A stretch of DNA of 64,000 bases from Gammaproteobacteria bacterium (GTDB lineage Bacteria; Pseudomonadota; Gammaproteobacteria; 21-64-14): assembly GCA_027013145.1 (NCBI GenBank), contig JALUXX010000012.1, positions 1 to 64,000 on the forward strand, read 5' to 3'. Shown one piece after another: positions 53,507-63,570 of the stretch. Under the pieces are notes generated by a model. It had not been told where the DNA came from. It saw only the letters and a program-made list of their open reading frames with translations, and did not search any database. Every line of letters begins with the position of its first letter. Within the stretch, counting starts at the first letter, position 1. The translations under genes and the position numbers were made by a program.

Positions 53507-54925
53507 ATGATCCGAAAGCTCCTGATCGCCAATCGCGGGGAGGTCGCGGTGCGCATTGCCCGCGCCTGCGCCGAACGCGGCGTCACCTCGGTGGCGGTCT
53601 ATACCGACGCCGACCGCCACGCCCTTCACGTCAAGAAGGCCGACGAGGCCTACCATATCGGTCCCGAGTCGGTGGCCGGCTACCTCAACGTCCACCGCCT
53701 GGTGGATCTCGCGCTCGCGACCGGATGCGACGCGATCCACCCCGGCTACGGCTTTCTCTCCGAGAACCCGCTCCTCGCCGAGACCTGCGACCGGCGCGGG
53801 ATACGTTTCGTCGGCCCCCCCGCGGCCGTGATCCGCGCGATGGGCGACAAGACCGAGGCCCGGCGCACCATGCGCCGGGCGGGGATCCCGGTGACACCGG
53901 GCAGCGACGGCAACGTCACCGACCTCGCGGAGGCGCTCGCCATCGCCGGGGAAATCGGCTACCCGGTGATGCTCAAGGCGACCTCCGGGGGCGGCGGGCG
54001 CGGCATCCGCCGGTGTGCCTCGCCGGCGGAGCTGCGCCGTCACTACGAGCGCGTGCTCTCGGAAGCGGAGAAGGCCTTCGGCCGTGCCGAGGTGTTCCTG
54101 GAGAAGTGCATCGACCGCCCGCGCCACATCGAGGTGCAGATCCTCGCCGACCGCCACGGCAACGTCGTCCACCTGCTCGAGCGCGACTGCTCGATCCAGC
54201 GTCGTCATCAGAAGCTCATCGAGATGGCGCCCTCGCCGCAGATCGATACGGAACGACGGGCGGAGCTGGGTGCGCTCGCGGTGCGCGCCGCGCGTGCCGC
54301 CGGCTACGAGAACGCCGGCACGGTCGAGTTCCTCGTCGGCGAAGACGGAAGCGTCCAGTTCATGGAGATGAACACACGGCTTCAGGTCGAACACACCGTC
54401 ACCGAGGAGATCACGGGGATCGACATCGTCCAGGAGCAGATCCGCATCGCCGACGGGGAACGCCTGGGGTTCACGCAGGAGGACGTGCGCGCCGAGGGCG
54501 TGGCCATGGAGTTCCGCATCAACGCCGAGGACCCCAAGAACGACTTCCTGCCGAGCTTCGGGCGCATCACCCGCTACTTCGCCCCCGGCGGGCCCGGGGT
54601 ACGTACGGACGGCGCGATCTACACCGGCTACGACATCCCCCCCTACTACGACTCGATGTGTGTCAAACTCACCGTCTGGGCGCGCGACTGGGACGGTGTC
54701 CTGCGGCGCGCCCGGCGGGCCCTGCGCGACATCGGCGTGTTCGGCGTGCGCACCACCATCCCCTATCACCTGCGGATCCTGGAGGATCCGGAGTTTCGCG
54801 CCGGGCGCTTCGATACGGGCTTCGTGGAACGCCATCCGGAACTGGCCGAGTACGCCGAGCACCGGCCGCGGCGCGAACTGGCAGCGGCGATCGCAGCCGC
54901 CCTGGCCGCGCAGACGGGGCTCTGA
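53507..54925 (+). CDS. pycA: Pyruvate carboxylase subunit A (biotin carboxylase)
   Basis: A 472-residue biotin carboxylase of the AccC type. LIANRGEVAVRIARACAERG, AIHPGYGFLSENPLLAE, VMLKATSGGGGRGIRRC (ATP grasp), IEVQILADRHGNVVHLLERD and FMEMNTRLQVEHTVTEEITG are conserved. Its pairing with a carboxyltransferase/biotin subunit 38 bp downstream, and no sodium-pump subunits nearby, favour two-subunit pyruvate carboxylase over acetyl-CoA carboxylase. The ATG at 53507 is chosen; a GTG nine bases earlier is possible. Confidence 0.9.
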   Translation: MIRKLLIANRGEVAVRIARACAERGVTSVAVYTDADRHALHVKKADEAYHIGPESVAGYLNVHRLVDLALATGCDAIHPGYGFLSENPLLAETCDRRGIRFVGPPAAVIRAMGDKTEARRTMRRAGIPVTPGSDGNVTDLAEALAIAGEIGYPVMLKATSGGGGRGIRRCASPAELRRHYERVLSEAEKAFGRAEVFLEKCIDRPRHIEVQILADRHGNVVHLLERDCSIQRRHQKLIEMAPSPQIDTERRAELGALAVRAARAAGYENAGTVEFLVGEDGSVQFMEMNTRLQVEHTVTEEITGIDIVQEQIRIADGERLGFTQEDVRAEGVAMEFRINAEDPKNDFLPSFGRITRYFAPGGPGVRTDGAIYTGYDIPPYYDSMCVKLTVWARDWDGVLRRARRALRDIGVFGVRTTIPYHLRILEDPEFRAGRFDTGFVERHPELAEYAEHRPRRELAAAIAAALAAQTGL

Positions 54926-54963
54926 GGCGGCCGTTCCGTTTCCCGGGAGAGGGGCTGATCGAG

Positions 54964-56778
54964 ATGCCAGCGGTCCGGATCACCGACGTCATCCTGCGCG
55001 ACGCGCACCAGTCGCTCATCGCCACGCGCATGCGCACGGAGGACATGCTGCCGGCCTGCGCGCGCCTGGATGCGGTGGGCTACGGCTCGCTCGAGGTCTG
55101 GGGCGGGGCCACCTTCGACGCCTGCCTTCGCTACCTCAAGGAGGACCCCTGGGAACGCCTGCGCCGCCTGCGCGAGGCGCTGCCGAAGACCCCGCTGCAG
55201 ATGCTCCTGCGCGGCCAGAATCTGCTCGGCTACCGCCACTATCCCGATGACGTCGTGAAGGCCTTCGTCGAGCGCGCCGCGGTCAACGGCATCGATGTGT
55301 TCCGGATCTTCGACGCGCTCAACGACGTGCGCAATCTGGAGGTGCCGGTCAAGGCGGTCAAGGCGCTCGGCCGGCACGCGCAGGGTACGATCTGCTACAC
55401 GACCAGCCCGGTCCACGACGTGGCGCGCTTCGTCGAAATGGGCCGTGCGCTGGAGGCGATGGGCTGCGACAGCATCGTCGTCAAGGACATGGCCGGGCTG
55501 CTCACGCCGATGGTGGCCGCCGAGCTGTTCCGCGAACTGCGCGCGGCGGTGCGCGTGCCGCTGCAGTTGCACAGCCACAACAGCGCCGGACTCGCGGCGA
55601 TGTCCCACCTCAAGGCGATCGAAAACGGCTGCACGGGTGTCGACACGGCCATCTCCGCGTTCGCCGACGGCCCCAGCCACCCGGCCACCGAGAGCCTGGT
55701 GGCGGCGCTGCGCGGCACTCCTTACGACACCGGGCTCGACCTCGCGCTGCTCCAGTCGATCGCCGCCTACTTTCTGGAGGTGCGGCGCAAGTACCAGCGC
55801 TTCGAGGGCGGCTACACCGTGCCCGACACGCGCGTGCAGATCAACCAGATCCCCGGCGGGATGATCAGCAATCTGCACCAGCAGTTGCGCGAACAGGACG
55901 CGCTCGGACGCCTCGACGAGGTCTTCGCCGAGATCCCACGCGTGCGCGAGGACCTGGGCTATCCGCCCCTGGTGACCCCCACCTCGCAGATCGTCGGCAC
56001 GCAGGCGCTCCTCAACGTGCTCACCGGCACGCGCTACAAGACCATCACCAACGAAGTCAAGCTCTATCTGCAGGGCCGCTACGGGCGGCCGCCCGCACCG
56101 GTGAGCGAGCGCGTGCGCCAGCTCGCGATCGGCAACGCCGAGGTGATGGAGGGCCGGCCGGCCGACGCCCTCGCCCCGGAGATGGACGCGCTGCGCGAAT
56201 CGGCCGGTGCGCTGGCCCGTAGCGACGAGGACGTGATGACGCTGGCGATGTTCCCGGAGCTGGGGCGCGAGTTCCTCGAGCAGCGCGCCGCGGGCACCCT
56301 GGTCCCGGAGCCCCTGCAGACTCCGCAGACGCACGCCCCGGCGGCGGTACCCACCGAGTTCAACGTCACCCTTCACGGGGAGACCTACCACATCAAGGTC
56401 ACCGGCAGCGGGCATCAGGACCGCGAGCAGCGCCCCTTCTACGTCTACGTCGACGGCATGCCCGAAGAGATTCTGGTGGCGGCCCTGGACGGGCCCGCGG
56501 CGACACCGGCGGGTGGGCGCCCCGGCGGCGTGCAGGGCAGCCGCCGGCCGCGACCGAGCGGGCCCGGGCACGTGGCGACGGCCATGCCGGGCACCGTCGT
56601 CGAGGTCAAGGTCAAGGCCGGTGACCGCGTCGCGGCCGGGGATCCGCTGCTGATCTGCGAGGCGATGAAGATGGAGACCGAGATCCAGGCCCCGATCGCC
56701 GGCGCGGTCGCGGCGGTCCATGTCGGCAAAGGAGACAAGGTGAATCCGGACGAGACGCTGATCGAGATCGCACCGTGA
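54964..56778 (+). CDS. pycB: Pyruvate carboxylase subunit B / oxaloacetate decarboxylase alpha-type carboxyltransferase with biotin domain
   Basis: A 604-residue protein. The carboxyltransferase domain starts VRITDVILRDAHQSLIATRM, with CARLDAVGYGSLEVWGGATF, LLRGQNLLGYRHYPDDVV, LHSHNSAGLAAMSHLKAIEN and SAFADGPSHPATES. The C-terminal biotinyl domain carries the target Lys in LLICEAMKMETEIQAPIAGA. The Pro/Ala linker lies near 500-525. With PycA it should make oxaloacetate from pyruvate. The GTG of maf overlaps its stop. Confidence 0.9.
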   Translation: MPAVRITDVILRDAHQSLIATRMRTEDMLPACARLDAVGYGSLEVWGGATFDACLRYLKEDPWERLRRLREALPKTPLQMLLRGQNLLGYRHYPDDVVKAFVERAAVNGIDVFRIFDALNDVRNLEVPVKAVKALGRHAQGTICYTTSPVHDVARFVEMGRALEAMGCDSIVVKDMAGLLTPMVAAELFRELRAAVRVPLQLHSHNSAGLAAMSHLKAIENGCTGVDTAISAFADGPSHPATESLVAALRGTPYDTGLDLALLQSIAAYFLEVRRKYQRFEGGYTVPDTRVQINQIPGGMISNLHQQLREQDALGRLDEVFAEIPRVREDLGYPPLVTPTSQIVGTQALLNVLTGTRYKTITNEVKLYLQGRYGRPPAPVSERVRQLAIGNAEVMEGRPADALAPEMDALRESAGALARSDEDVMTLAMFPELGREFLEQRAAGTLVPEPLQTPQTHAPAAVPTEFNVTLHGETYHIKVTGSGHQDREQRPFYVYVDGMPEEILVAALDGPAATPAGGRPGGVQGSRRPRPSGPGHVATAMPGTVVEVKVKAGDRVAAGDPLLICEAMKMETEIQAPIAGAVAAVHVGKGDKVNPDETLIEIAP

Positions 56779-57377
56779 ACGGGCCGGACCCCGCAAGCCC
56801 CCGCCCGCTGGTGCTCGCTTCCACTTCCCCTTACCGGCGCGAGCTGCTCGCGCGCCTGCGCCTGGAGTTCACGGTGCATGCCCCGGAAGTCGACGAGACC
56901 CCGCACCCCGACGAGGCCCCCGAGGCGCTCGTGAAACGGCTCGCGCAGGCCAAGGCGCGGGCCGCGGCGCCGGCGCATCCCGACGCCCTCATTATCGGCT
57001 CCGACCAGGTGGCGGTGCTGTCCGGGCGCATCCTCGGGAAACCGGGCGATGCGGAGAACGCACGCCTGCAGCTCCTCCACGCCTCCGGACGCAGCGTACG
57101 CTTCGCCATCGGCCTCGCGCTTCTCGACAGCGCGAGCGGACGCATACAGGCCGACGTCGTGCCCTTCGAGGTCGTCTTCCGGCGCCTGACCCGCGAGCAG
57201 ATCGACCGCTACCTCGAGCGTGACCGGCCGTTCAACTGCGCCGGCAGCTTCCGCTCCGAGGGCCTGGGAATCGCCCTGTTCGAGCGCCTCGCCGGGGATG
57301 ATCCGACCGCCCTCATGGGGCTGCCGCTCATCCGCCTCACGCGCATGCTCGAAGCGGAGGGCGTTCAGGTCCTCTGA
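56775..57377 (+). CDS. Maf-family nucleotide pyrophosphatase (YceF-like)
   Basis: A 200-residue Maf protein. VLASTSPYRRELLARL, PEVDETPHPDEAPEALVKRL, ALIIGSDQVAVLSGRILGKP and NCAGSFRSEGLGIALFERL are the YceF subset, known in E. coli to cleave 7-methyl-GTP. GTG start overlaps the pycB stop (GTGA). Its end overlaps the convergent HAD gene by 13 bp. Confidence 0.92.
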   Translation: MNGPDPASPRPLVLASTSPYRRELLARLRLEFTVHAPEVDETPHPDEAPEALVKRLAQAKARAAAPAHPDALIIGSDQVAVLSGRILGKPGDAENARLQLLHASGRSVRFAIGLALLDSASGRIQADVVPFEVVFRRLTREQIDRYLERDRPFNCAGSFRSEGLGIALFERLAGDDPTALMGLPLIRLTRMLEAEGVQVL

Positions 57378-58075
57378 ACGCTCGCCGCCACGCGGGCGCT
57401 GCGCTCCCCCTCCGCCGGCGCGGCGCGCGCGGCCAGCCACTGCGGCAGCCGGTCGATGGCCGGCAGGCAACCCGCCGGGGCCTGGCGCAGCAGCCGCGGG
57501 CGATCGTGTACGCCGTAGAGGACGGCGAGTGCGTCGGCCCCGGCCTTGCGCGCCATCTCGAGGTCGTACTCGGTGTCGCCGACGACGAGCGCCTCGGCGG
57601 CGGGCACCTCCAGTTGCGCGAGGATCTCGCGGAGCATGGCGGGGTCGGGTTTGGAGCGGGTCTCGTCGGCGCAACGCGTGGCGTGGAAGCGGTCCCCCAG
57701 GCCGGTGCGCTCCAGTTCCCGCGCCAGTCCGCGACGGCTCTTGCCGGTGGCAACCGCGAGCAGATACCCCTGCGCCGAGAGATCCCGCAGGACCTCCGCG
57801 GCCCCTGGAAACAACTGCGGTGGGCGGCGGGTGTCGAGAAAGCGCACGCGGTAGCGTTCCGCGCAGCGGCGCTTGAAGGCCGCGTCACAACCGGGAAACA
57901 GTGCCTCCAGCGCCTCGTGCATCCCCAGCCCGATCACCTCGCGCAGGCGCGCCTCGGCGTGCTCCGGCGCGCCGAGTTCGCGGAAGGCCGCGCGCATGCT
58001 GGCGACGATGTGCGCAGCCGAATCCATCAGCGTGCCGTCCCAGTCGAAGACCAACAGTCGGTAACGTGCGCTCAT
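57365..58075 (-). CDS. HAD-superfamily phosphatase (Gph-like)
   Basis: A 236-residue HAD hydrolase. Motif I is LLVFDWDGTLMDSAAHIVAS; motif II is AVATGKSRRGLARELER; motif III/IV are KPDPAMLREILAQLE and VVGDTEYDLEMARKAGADAL. Related to phosphoglycolate phosphatases, but substrate is not decided. Its ATG overlaps the rluC stop, so both are co-translated. Confidence 0.9.
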   Translation of the reverse strand: MSARYRLLVFDWDGTLMDSAAHIVASMRAAFRELGAPEHAEARLREVIGLGMHEALEALFPGCDAAFKRRCAERYRVRFLDTRRPPQLFPGAAEVLRDLSAQGYLLAVATGKSRRGLARELERTGLGDRFHATRCADETRSKPDPAMLREILAQLEVPAAEALVVGDTEYDLEMARKAGADALAVLYGVHDRPRLLRQAPAGCLPAIDRLPQWLAARAAPAEGERSARVAASVQRT

Positions 58076-59025
58076 TTCGCCTCCAGCCGCTCCAGCACGG
58101 CGCGCAGGTCATCGGGCAGCGGCGCACTCGCGCTCCAGGCGCGCCGGCCGTCCCCCGCGTCGAGGGCGACGAACTGCGCATGCAGGAACAGCCGCCGCAG
58201 CCCCAGCTCGCGCATGCGCCGGTTGAATTCCGCATCGCCGTACTTCCCGTCCCCGGCGACCGGGTGCCCGCTGTGGGCGGCGTGCGCGCGGATCTGGTGC
58301 GTCCGTCCGGTCGACAGATCCACCTCCATCAGGGTCGCGTCGCGGAAGCGGGTCAGCGGACGGAAACGGCTCACCGAGACCTTGCCGCGCGCGTCGACCG
58401 CCACGAGCCGTTCGCCGCCGTGCGCCACGCCGCGCAACAGCGGCGCGCGGATCTCCCGCTCACCGCCCGCCCAGCGTCCCGCCACCAGGGTCAGGTAGCG
58501 CTTCTCCATGCGCCCTTCACGCAGTGCCCGGTGCGCGATACCCAGTGCGGCGCGGTTGCGCGCCACCATCAGGCAGCCGGACGTATCCCGGTCCAGGCGG
58601 TGGACGAGTTCCAGTCCGCGCTCCCGGGGATAGAGCGCGCGCAGGCGCTCGATCACCCCATAGGCGATCCCGGAGCCGGCGTGGACGGCAACCCCGGCCG
58701 GCTTGTCCAGGACGAGCAGATCGGCATCGCGGTAGAGGATCCGCTCCTCCAGCCAGGCCGAGTCCTCCGCGGCCGGCGGCGGGCGCTCCGCGCCCGTGCG
58801 CAACGGGGGGATCCGCACCTCGTCACCGGCGCGCACCCGGTAGTGGGCGCGGATCCGCCCGCGATTGACGCGGACCTGACCGGTGCGCAGCACGCGGTAG
58901 ACGTGACTGCGCGGCACCCCCTTCATGTGCCGCACCAGAAAGTTGTCGATGCGCTGACCGGCCTCCTCCGCGTCCACCACGACCGTGCGGACGGGGCCGC
59001 GGGCGCTGTTCGACTCGCCGCTCAT
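58072..59025 (-). CDS. rluC: 23S rRNA pseudouridine synthase RluC
   Basis: A 317-residue enzyme. An S4 domain (QRIDNFLVRHMKGVPRSHVY, then RVLRTGQVRVNRGRIRAHYR) precedes the pseudouridine synthase domain with the catalytic Asp in LELVHRLDRDTSGCLMVARN and STGRTHQIRAHAAHSGHPVA. RluC modifies positions 955, 2504 and 2580 in E. coli. It is divergent from rne, as in E. coli. Confidence 0.93.
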   Translation of the reverse strand: MSGESNSARGPVRTVVVDAEEAGQRIDNFLVRHMKGVPRSHVYRVLRTGQVRVNRGRIRAHYRVRAGDEVRIPPLRTGAERPPPAAEDSAWLEERILYRDADLLVLDKPAGVAVHAGSGIAYGVIERLRALYPRERGLELVHRLDRDTSGCLMVARNRAALGIAHRALREGRMEKRYLTLVAGRWAGGEREIRAPLLRGVAHGGERLVAVDARGKVSVSRFRPLTRFRDATLMEVDLSTGRTHQIRAHAAHSGHPVAGDGKYGDAEFNRRMRELGLRRLFLHAQFVALDAGDGRRAWSASAPLPDDLRAVLERLEAK

Positions 59026-59057
59026 CGCGCGCGATCATACCAGTTCGACGGGCTCAA

Positions 59058-59086
59058 TTGATGCGCCTCCCTAACACTGATATAGT
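59058..59086 (+). promoter_or_regulatory. Sigma70-type promoter for rne
   Basis: TTGATG (59058-59063), a 17-bp spacer and TATAGT (59081-59086) form a good promoter. Transcription should start near 59093. Confidence 0.65.
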
Positions 59087-59778
59087 CGCTGCGGAGACTC
59101 GCAGCCCGTCCGGGCACCCGAAGACCTGCACGGCGGAAGGGAAATCGACGTCGATTCCATGCCTTCCGTATGCGGTGCGGGGAGTGCCGCACGGAGCAGA
59201 TCCCCGTGGGCCGGGATCGCGGCACCGTCCCGGCCCGGCCCGAGGGTGTCGCGACCGCCCGGACGATTCTGCGTGGAGTCCTCCCGTGTGCCGTGCGGGA
59301 TCTTTCGATCCGCGGCGCGGCGCTGATTCGGTTTTTTCCCGCCCCCGGCACTGCGACCGGACGACGGCCCGACCCGATCCGGGTTCGCGCACGGTCGACC
59401 TCGCAGCACCGGGAGGAAGGCGGAGCCCCGTGCGGTCCGGCAAGGCCGTACGGCACAGGGCAGGAAACTGACCGGCCATGACCGACCGACCGCACGCCAT
59501 CGCCCACGTCCCGACCGCCCGCGAAACGCACGCAGGGCGGGGAGCCGCGGCGTACGTCGCGGCCTGGTTCTGGTTGCTGGCCGCTCGCTTGGTCCCATCA
59601 GACAGCGCGCCCCGACCCGCGATGCGGGCCGGGGCAGCGGCCCCTCGAGCCCCGCATCGCCCCGAGCGGCGTCCGCCAGGCGGCGGATCGCAGCCGGTCG
59701 CGACGGACCCGGCGCGGCCGCTGTCCGCACGGCGGCCCTTCGCGGGGATCCGCCGCGGGCGCCGGAGAGATCAAAATC
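59087..59778 (+). other. Long 5' leader of rne
   Basis: About 690 bp between the probable promoter and the rne ATG contain no supported gene. The sequence has several GC-rich inverted segments (for example TGCGGTGC with GTGCCGCA near 59170). In E. coli a roughly 360-nt structured leader lets RNase E cut its own mRNA; this leader is about twice as long. Short frames inside it have no family similarity. Confidence 0.55.
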
Positions 59779-62337
59779 ATGAAGCGTATGCTGATCAACG
59801 CAACTCACCCGGAAGAGTTGCGCGTGGCCATGGTGGACGGCCAGCGCCTCTACGACCTCGACATCGAGGCCGTCTCGAGGGAACAGAAGAAGTCCAATAT
59901 CTATAAAGGCAAGGTCACGCGCGTCGAGCCGAGCCTCGAAGCCGCCTTCATCGATTACGGTGCCGACCGGCACGGATTCCTGCCGTTCAAGGAGATCGCC
60001 CGCGCCTACTTCGACGCGGCGGCCGGCAAAGACGGCGGCCGCGTCCAGATCAAGGACGCGATCCGCGAGGGTCAGGAACTCATCGTCCAGGTGGACAAGG
60101 AGGAGCGCGGCACCAAGGGCGCGGCGCTGACCACCTTCATCAGTCTCGCCGGGCGCTACCTCGTCCTGATGCCGAACAATCCGCGCGCCGGGGGCGTCTC
60201 GCGCCGCATCGAGGGCGAGGAGCGCCAGTTGCTGCGCGACGCGGTCAGCGCCCTCAACATCCCCGAGGACATGGGCCTGATCGTGCGTACCGCGGGCGTA
60301 GGCCGTGCCGCGGAGGAGCTGCAGTGGGACCTCGACTACCTGTTGCACGTCTGGGAGGTCATCCGCAAGGCGGCGGACGAGCGCCCCGCCCCGTTCCTGG
60401 TGTTCCAGGAAAGCAACCTCATGATCCGCGCCCTGCGCGACTATCTCTCCGCTGACATCGGCGAGATCCTCGTCGACCAGGCCGAGGCCTACGAGCAGGC
60501 GCGTGCATTCATGCAACAGGTGATGCCGCAAAACCTCGGCAAACTCAAGCGCTACGAGGACGGCACCCCGCTGTTCACGCGCTTCCAGATCGAATCGCAG
60601 ATCGAATCGGCGTTTCAGCGCACGGTGCAGCTGCCCTCCGGCGGCGCCGTGGTCATCGACCACACCGAGGCGCTGGTCTCCATCGACATCAACTCGGCGC
60701 GCGCCACCAAGGGCAGCGATATCGAAGAGACCGCCCTGAACACCAACCTCGAGGCGGCCGAGGAGATCGCCCGGCAGCTGCGGCTGCGCGACCTCGGCGG
60801 GCTCATCGTCATCGACTTCATCGACATGGGCCCCGCGCGCAACCAGCGGGAAGTGGAAAACCGGCTGCGCGACGCCCTCAAGGCCGATCGGGCACGGGTG
60901 CAGGTCGGGCGCATCTCGCGCTTCGGTCTGCTCGAGATGTCGCGCCAGCGCCTGCGCACCTCCCTGGGCGAGACCGCGCTGGAGGTCTGCCCGCGGTGCA
61001 ACGGCCAGGGCACGATCCGTGGCGTGGAGTCCCTCGCCCTCTCGATCCTGCGCCTGCTCGAAGAGCAGGCCATGAAGGACCGCACCGCGCGCGTCGTCGC
61101 CACGGTGCCGGTGCCGGTGGGCACCTATCTGCTCAACGAGAAGCGCGACGCCCTGGCGGAGATCGAACTCCGCTACGGGATCTCCGCCCTCGTGGTGCCG
61201 GACCCGACCTTCGAGACGCCGCGCTTCGAGGTGCAGCGGCTGCGCAGCGACGAACTCGAGGGCGATGCCGCCCGGACGGCCAGTTACCGGATGGTGCACG
61301 CACCCGAACCGGCCGCGGCCGAACTCCCCTTCGTCGCGCCCCGCGAGGCGCCCGAGGTCCCGGCGGTGCGCAGCGTCGCACCGCGCGCCCCGGCACCGGC
61401 GCGCCCGGCGCCCGCGGCGTCGCCGGCATCGACGCGGACCGGGGAGTCGGGGCGCGGCGGCGGCTTCCTGCGGCGGCTGTGGTCCAACCTGTTCGCTCCC
61501 GACACCGCACCGGTCGCCGAACCGGAAACGGCCCCGGCACCGGTCGCGGAACGCACCGGCGGCGCGTCCCGGCGCCCCGCAGGGGCGTCGGGACGCAGCG
61601 AGCGCGGCGCCGACGGGCGCAACGCCCGGCGGCGGCCGCGCCGCAGCGGGAACGCCCAGGGCCGTGGGCGCCCCGCCTCTAGCCCCCGCGGCACCGCGGA
61701 CATGACGCGGGGCGCCGCGGGCGGCGGCGGCCCCGGCTCGACGCGCGAGCGCAACGAACCCGACGGACGGCCGGCGTCCACCTCCACGTCCACCCCGAAC
61801 GCCCCCGCCGCCGAGCGGCCCGCACCGCCGGCCGCCGGCGCCGACGGAGCCCCCCCGGCGGCGGGCGCCGAAGGTCCGGGCACGACGACCCGGCCCCCCA
61901 GCCGGCGCGGCCGCCGTGGCGGACGTCGGCGGCGCCGCGAACCCGGGGCGTCTCCAGCAGGATCTCCGGCCGGATCCCCGAGTGCCTCTTCTGGAGGGGG
62001 CCCTGAGGGCGGCGCGGACCGCGCGAGCGCTCCGACGGGCGCGCCCGGCGGGACCGCGGGCGTGACAGCCGACGATCCGGGTCAACGGTCCCCGGCCGGC
62101 GGCGCAGGGGCGTCTGCGTCCCGCGGCGCCGACTCGCCGGTGCCCTCCGCGGGGGCGGGCGGCGCCGCATCGGCGCCGTCGCGGACGACGGCGGACCCCC
62201 CGGGCCCGGAGCGACCGGCGTCGTCGACGACGCCCGAAGGCGGGGATCGCGCGCCCAAGGAGAATGCTCCGGCGCCCCGCGACGACGGGTCGCAGGCCGG
62301 GCCGTTGCGCGCGGCAGTCCCCGAAGAGAAGGGCTGA
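59779..62337 (+). CDS. rne: Ribonuclease E
   Basis: An 852-residue RNase E. Catalytic half: [20 protein letters not shown] start, S1 domain with [20 protein letters not shown], RNase H-like and 5'-sensor regions, then the Mg ligands in [20 protein letters not shown] and [20 protein letters not shown], and the zinc-link [20 protein letters not shown]. The non-catalytic half (about 525-852) is Pro/Ala/Arg-rich and disordered with basic patches (RRRGRRG-like), shorter than in E. coli (1061 residues). It leads mRNA decay and rRNA/tRNA maturation at the membrane. Confidence 0.95.
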   Translation: MKRMLINATHPEELRVAMVDGQRLYDLDIEAVSREQKKSNIYKGKVTRVEPSLEAAFIDYGADRHGFLPFKEIARAYFDAAAGKDGGRVQIKDAIREGQELIVQVDKEERGTKGAALTTFISLAGRYLVLMPNNPRAGGVSRRIEGEERQLLRDAVSALNIPEDMGLIVRTAGVGRAAEELQWDLDYLLHVWEVIRKAADERPAPFLVFQESNLMIRALRDYLSADIGEILVDQAEAYEQARAFMQQVMPQNLGKLKRYEDGTPLFTRFQIESQIESAFQRTVQLPSGGAVVIDHTEALVSIDINSARATKGSDIEETALNTNLEAAEEIARQLRLRDLGGLIVIDFIDMGPARNQREVENRLRDALKADRARVQVGRISRFGLLEMSRQRLRTSLGETALEVCPRCNGQGTIRGVESLALSILRLLEEQAMKDRTARVVATVPVPVGTYLLNEKRDALAEIELRYGISALVVPDPTFETPRFEVQRLRSDELEGDAARTASYRMVHAPEPAAAELPFVAPREAPEVPAVRSVAPRAPAPARPAPAASPASTRTGESGRGGGFLRRLWSNLFAPDTAPVAEPETAPAPVAERTGGASRRPAGASGRSERGADGRNARRRPRRSGNAQGRGRPASSPRGTADMTRGAAGGGGPGSTRERNEPDGRPASTSTSTPNAPAAERPAPPAAGADGAPPAAGAEGPGTTTRPPSRRGRRGGRRRRREPGASPAGSPAGSPSASSGGGPEGGADRASAPTGAPGGTAGVTADDPGQRSPAGGAGASASRGADSPVPSAGAGGAASAPSRTTADPPGPERPASSTTPEGGDRAPKENAPAPRDDGSQAGPLRAAVPEEKG

Positions 62338-62361
62338 GAGGCTGAAGGCCGGGGGAGGAAA

Positions 62362-62389
62362 CCGCTCGCGTCTGCCGGGACGCGAGCGG
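62362..62389. terminator. Bidirectional hairpin terminator between rne and the phosphatase gene
   Basis: A perfect 11-bp stem (CCGCTCGCGTC and GACGCGAGCGG) with a six-base loop lies between two convergent genes. On the minus strand it is followed by TTTCCTCC, giving a short U run; on the plus strand no U run follows. Confidence 0.7.
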
Positions 62390-62400
62390 GAGGGTGGGCC

Positions 62401-62946
62401 TTACGGGCCGAACCGGGCCTGCATCCCCCGGGTCGTGTCGCCTGCGGGCAGCCCGTGGCGCCGGCGGAGGGCCTCGAGCAGCGCGCGGCTGCCCTCCTCC
62501 ACAAGGCTCAGTACGCGCTCGAAACCGCCGGTACCGCCATAGTAGGGGTCCGGCACCTCGCGGGCGACGGGATTGCGCACGAACGAGAGGAACAACCGCA
62601 GGCGCCCGCGGTATTCCTCCGGGCACGCGGCCTGGAGTTCCTCGAGATTCTCGCGGTCCATGGCCAGGATGTAGTCGAAGGACTCGAAATCCTCGATGCA
62701 CACCCGGCGGGCGCGTATGCCGCTCAGGTCGATCCCGCGCCGCTCGGCGGCGCGCGCCGCCCGCTCGTCCGGTGGTTTGCCGACGTGATAGGCGTGCGTC
62801 CCGGCCGAGTCGATCTCGAAGTACTCCGCCAGCCCCTCGCGCTCGACCAGGGCGCGAAACACGCCCTCCGCCGTCGGCGAGCGGCAGATGTTGCCCATGC
62901 AGCAGAACAACACCCGGATCCGATCGTTCCGTCCCTGTTCGTCCAT
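62401..62946 (-). CDS. Low-molecular-weight protein-tyrosine phosphatase
   Basis: A 181-residue phosphatase. The P-loop is VLFCCMGNICRSPTAEGVFR (CxxxxxRS); the acid is in EVPDPYYGGTGGFERVLSLV. Members remove phosphate from Tyr (or Arg), often in exopolysaccharide control. The ATG at 62946 is chosen by alignment of the P-loop to the start. Standing alone and convergent with rne. Confidence 0.92.
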   Translation of the reverse strand: MDEQGRNDRIRVLFCCMGNICRSPTAEGVFRALVEREGLAEYFEIDSAGTHAYHVGKPPDERAARAAERRGIDLSGIRARRVCIEDFESFDYILAMDRENLEELQAACPEEYRGRLRLFLSFVRNPVAREVPDPYYGGTGGFERVLSLVEEGSRALLEALRRRHGLPAGDTTRGMQARFGP

Positions 62947-63033
62947 CGCCGCACCCGGCCGGCAGGGGCCCCATCGCCCGCGCAACGAGTATAACAAACC
63001 CCGCACCCGCGGAGCCCGGCGGCGCACGCCGCC

Positions 63034-63570
63034 CTACCAGCAGGACCCGAGCGTGCCGCCCGAGCCCGTAAACCCGCGTTGGCCGGCCGAGTCCAGGGTG
63101 AGGCTCCCGCAGACGTCCTGATCCTGGCCGCCTTTCGCCGTCGGGGCCGCCGTCAGCACGTAGCTGCTCGCGATCGCCCCCGTGCTCCCCGGTTTGACCG
63201 ACAGGTCGTAGTACCCCTCGGGACTGGCGGTGCCCGGATAGGCCAGCCCGCACGCCGAACCGGCGCATCCCGTGGGCGGGGTGATCACGTCCGTGTAGGT
63301 GTTGTACAGGGTGTAGAAGCGCTCCTCGTCGGCGGCCGCCTTCTCCAGCAGCACCTGCGCGTCCGAGCGCCGGCTGGCCATCACCCGGGAACGATAGGAG
63401 GGATAGGCGATCGCCACCAGGATCGCGAGCACGACCAACGTGATCATGAGTTCGATCAAGGTGAATCCGACCATGGCCCGCGCGGGACCGCCCGCTTCGC
63501 GCCCGGGCCGCCGTGCCGCCCGCGCAGGCGGCGACCCGTCCGTGGCATGACGCGCGATCGGGTCAGCCAT
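63034..63570 (-). CDS. pilE: Type IV pilin-like protein PilE
   Basis: A 178-residue prepilin. GFTLIELMITLVVLAILVAI then AYPSYR is the N-methylated helix; PilD should cleave after the Gly. Two Cys in the C-terminal region (CAGSACG and SLGSCW) may form the D-loop disulfide. The ATG at 63570 gives a 36-residue leader with RR and R residues and has a GGGGAA tract; an ATG at 63474 would leave only MVG before the cut, so it is less likely. It is a minor pilin of the pilE/pilY1 locus. Confidence 0.85.
   Translation of the reverse strand: MADPIARHATDGSPPARAARRPGREAGGPARAMVGFTLIELMITLVVLAILVAIAYPSYRSRVMASRRSDAQVLLEKAAADEERFYTLYNTYTDVITPPTGCAGSACGLAYPGTASPEGYYDLSVKPGSTGAIASSYVLTAAPTAKGGQDQDVCGSLTLDSAGQRGFTGSGGTLGSCW

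Noticed and set aside
59071-62085. Long minus-strand frame opposite rne
   Set aside because: Low-complexity Arg/Gly peptide with no motif; rne on the plus strand is unambiguous.
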